From the NCBI GenBank assembly GCA_900762005.1, contig CAAFEV010000101.1:1-16110 (forward strand): DNA of 16,110 nucleotides, read 5' to 3'. This stretch comes from an uncultured Oscillospiraceae bacterium. GTDB taxonomy: Bacteria > Bacillota > Clostridia > Oscillospirales > Oscillospiraceae. This document shows, piece after piece, positions 16,097 through 16,110 of this stretch; the first letter of the stretch is position 1; each line of letters starts with the position of its first letter. Position numbers and translations under genes: made by a program. A model generated the notes under the pieces. That model saw only the letters and a list, made by a program, of their open reading frames with translations. It did no database searches and was not told where the DNA came from.

Positions 16097-16110
16097 CTCA
16101 ATTTTACGCC

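Overview
The window looks like chromosome from a GC-rich member of the Clostridia (Firmicutes), most likely an Oscillospiraceae/Butyricicoccaceae-type gut anaerobe. This rests on firmicute-type RpoB and RpoC, the two-domain Sua5-type TsaC, strong AGGAGG-like ribosome binding sites throughout and C/G-rich third codon positions. The genus is an inference and is not shown by the sequence. I see no tRNA, rRNA, CRISPR array, insertion sequence, prophage or plasmid function. No stretch longer than 300 bases lacks a gene; the longest gap is 207 bases (15261-15467).

Region 1 (1-7402) is the end of the RNA polymerase operon: rpoB, whose 5' end lies outside the window, then rpoC 15 bases later, closed by a 13-bp GC hairpin just after the rpoC stop. 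Region 2 (7411-9283) starts with a separate extended -10 promoter and a stand-alone alanyl-tRNA editing protein (AlaX long form). This gene runs tail-to-tail into a secreted polysaccharide deacetylase on the minus strand, and the two coding regions overlap by 43 bases.

Region 3 (9353-15303) is a plus-strand block that is probably one transcription unit: an RlmA-family 23S rRNA methyltransferase, a membrane-anchored SPFH/band-7 protein, prfA (release factor 1), tsaC (t6A tRNA modification), coaE (last step of CoA synthesis) and an M18 metallo-aminopeptidase. The prfA/tsaC and tsaC/coaE junctions are 4-base ATGA overlaps. It ends in a perfect 13-bp hairpin. Several of these genes, with alaX, serve translation: charging fidelity, ribosome modification, termination and decoding. 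The SPFH protein, CoaE and the peptidase do not obviously belong to that theme.

Region 4 (15304-16110) holds a 165-base stretch without a gene and a minus-strand MobA/MocA-like nucleotidyltransferase. That gene shares the bidirectional hairpin at 15274-15303 as its terminator.

The most unusual point is the coaE/aminopeptidase junction. CoaE has no stop codon and reads in frame into the aminopeptidase, yet a textbook ribosome binding site and ATG sit exactly at the boundary. Two T runs lie just before it, and losing one T from either would restore a CoaE stop at once. Otherwise the window is conserved housekeeping sequence. I do not see a convincing new defence, mobile or biosynthetic system.
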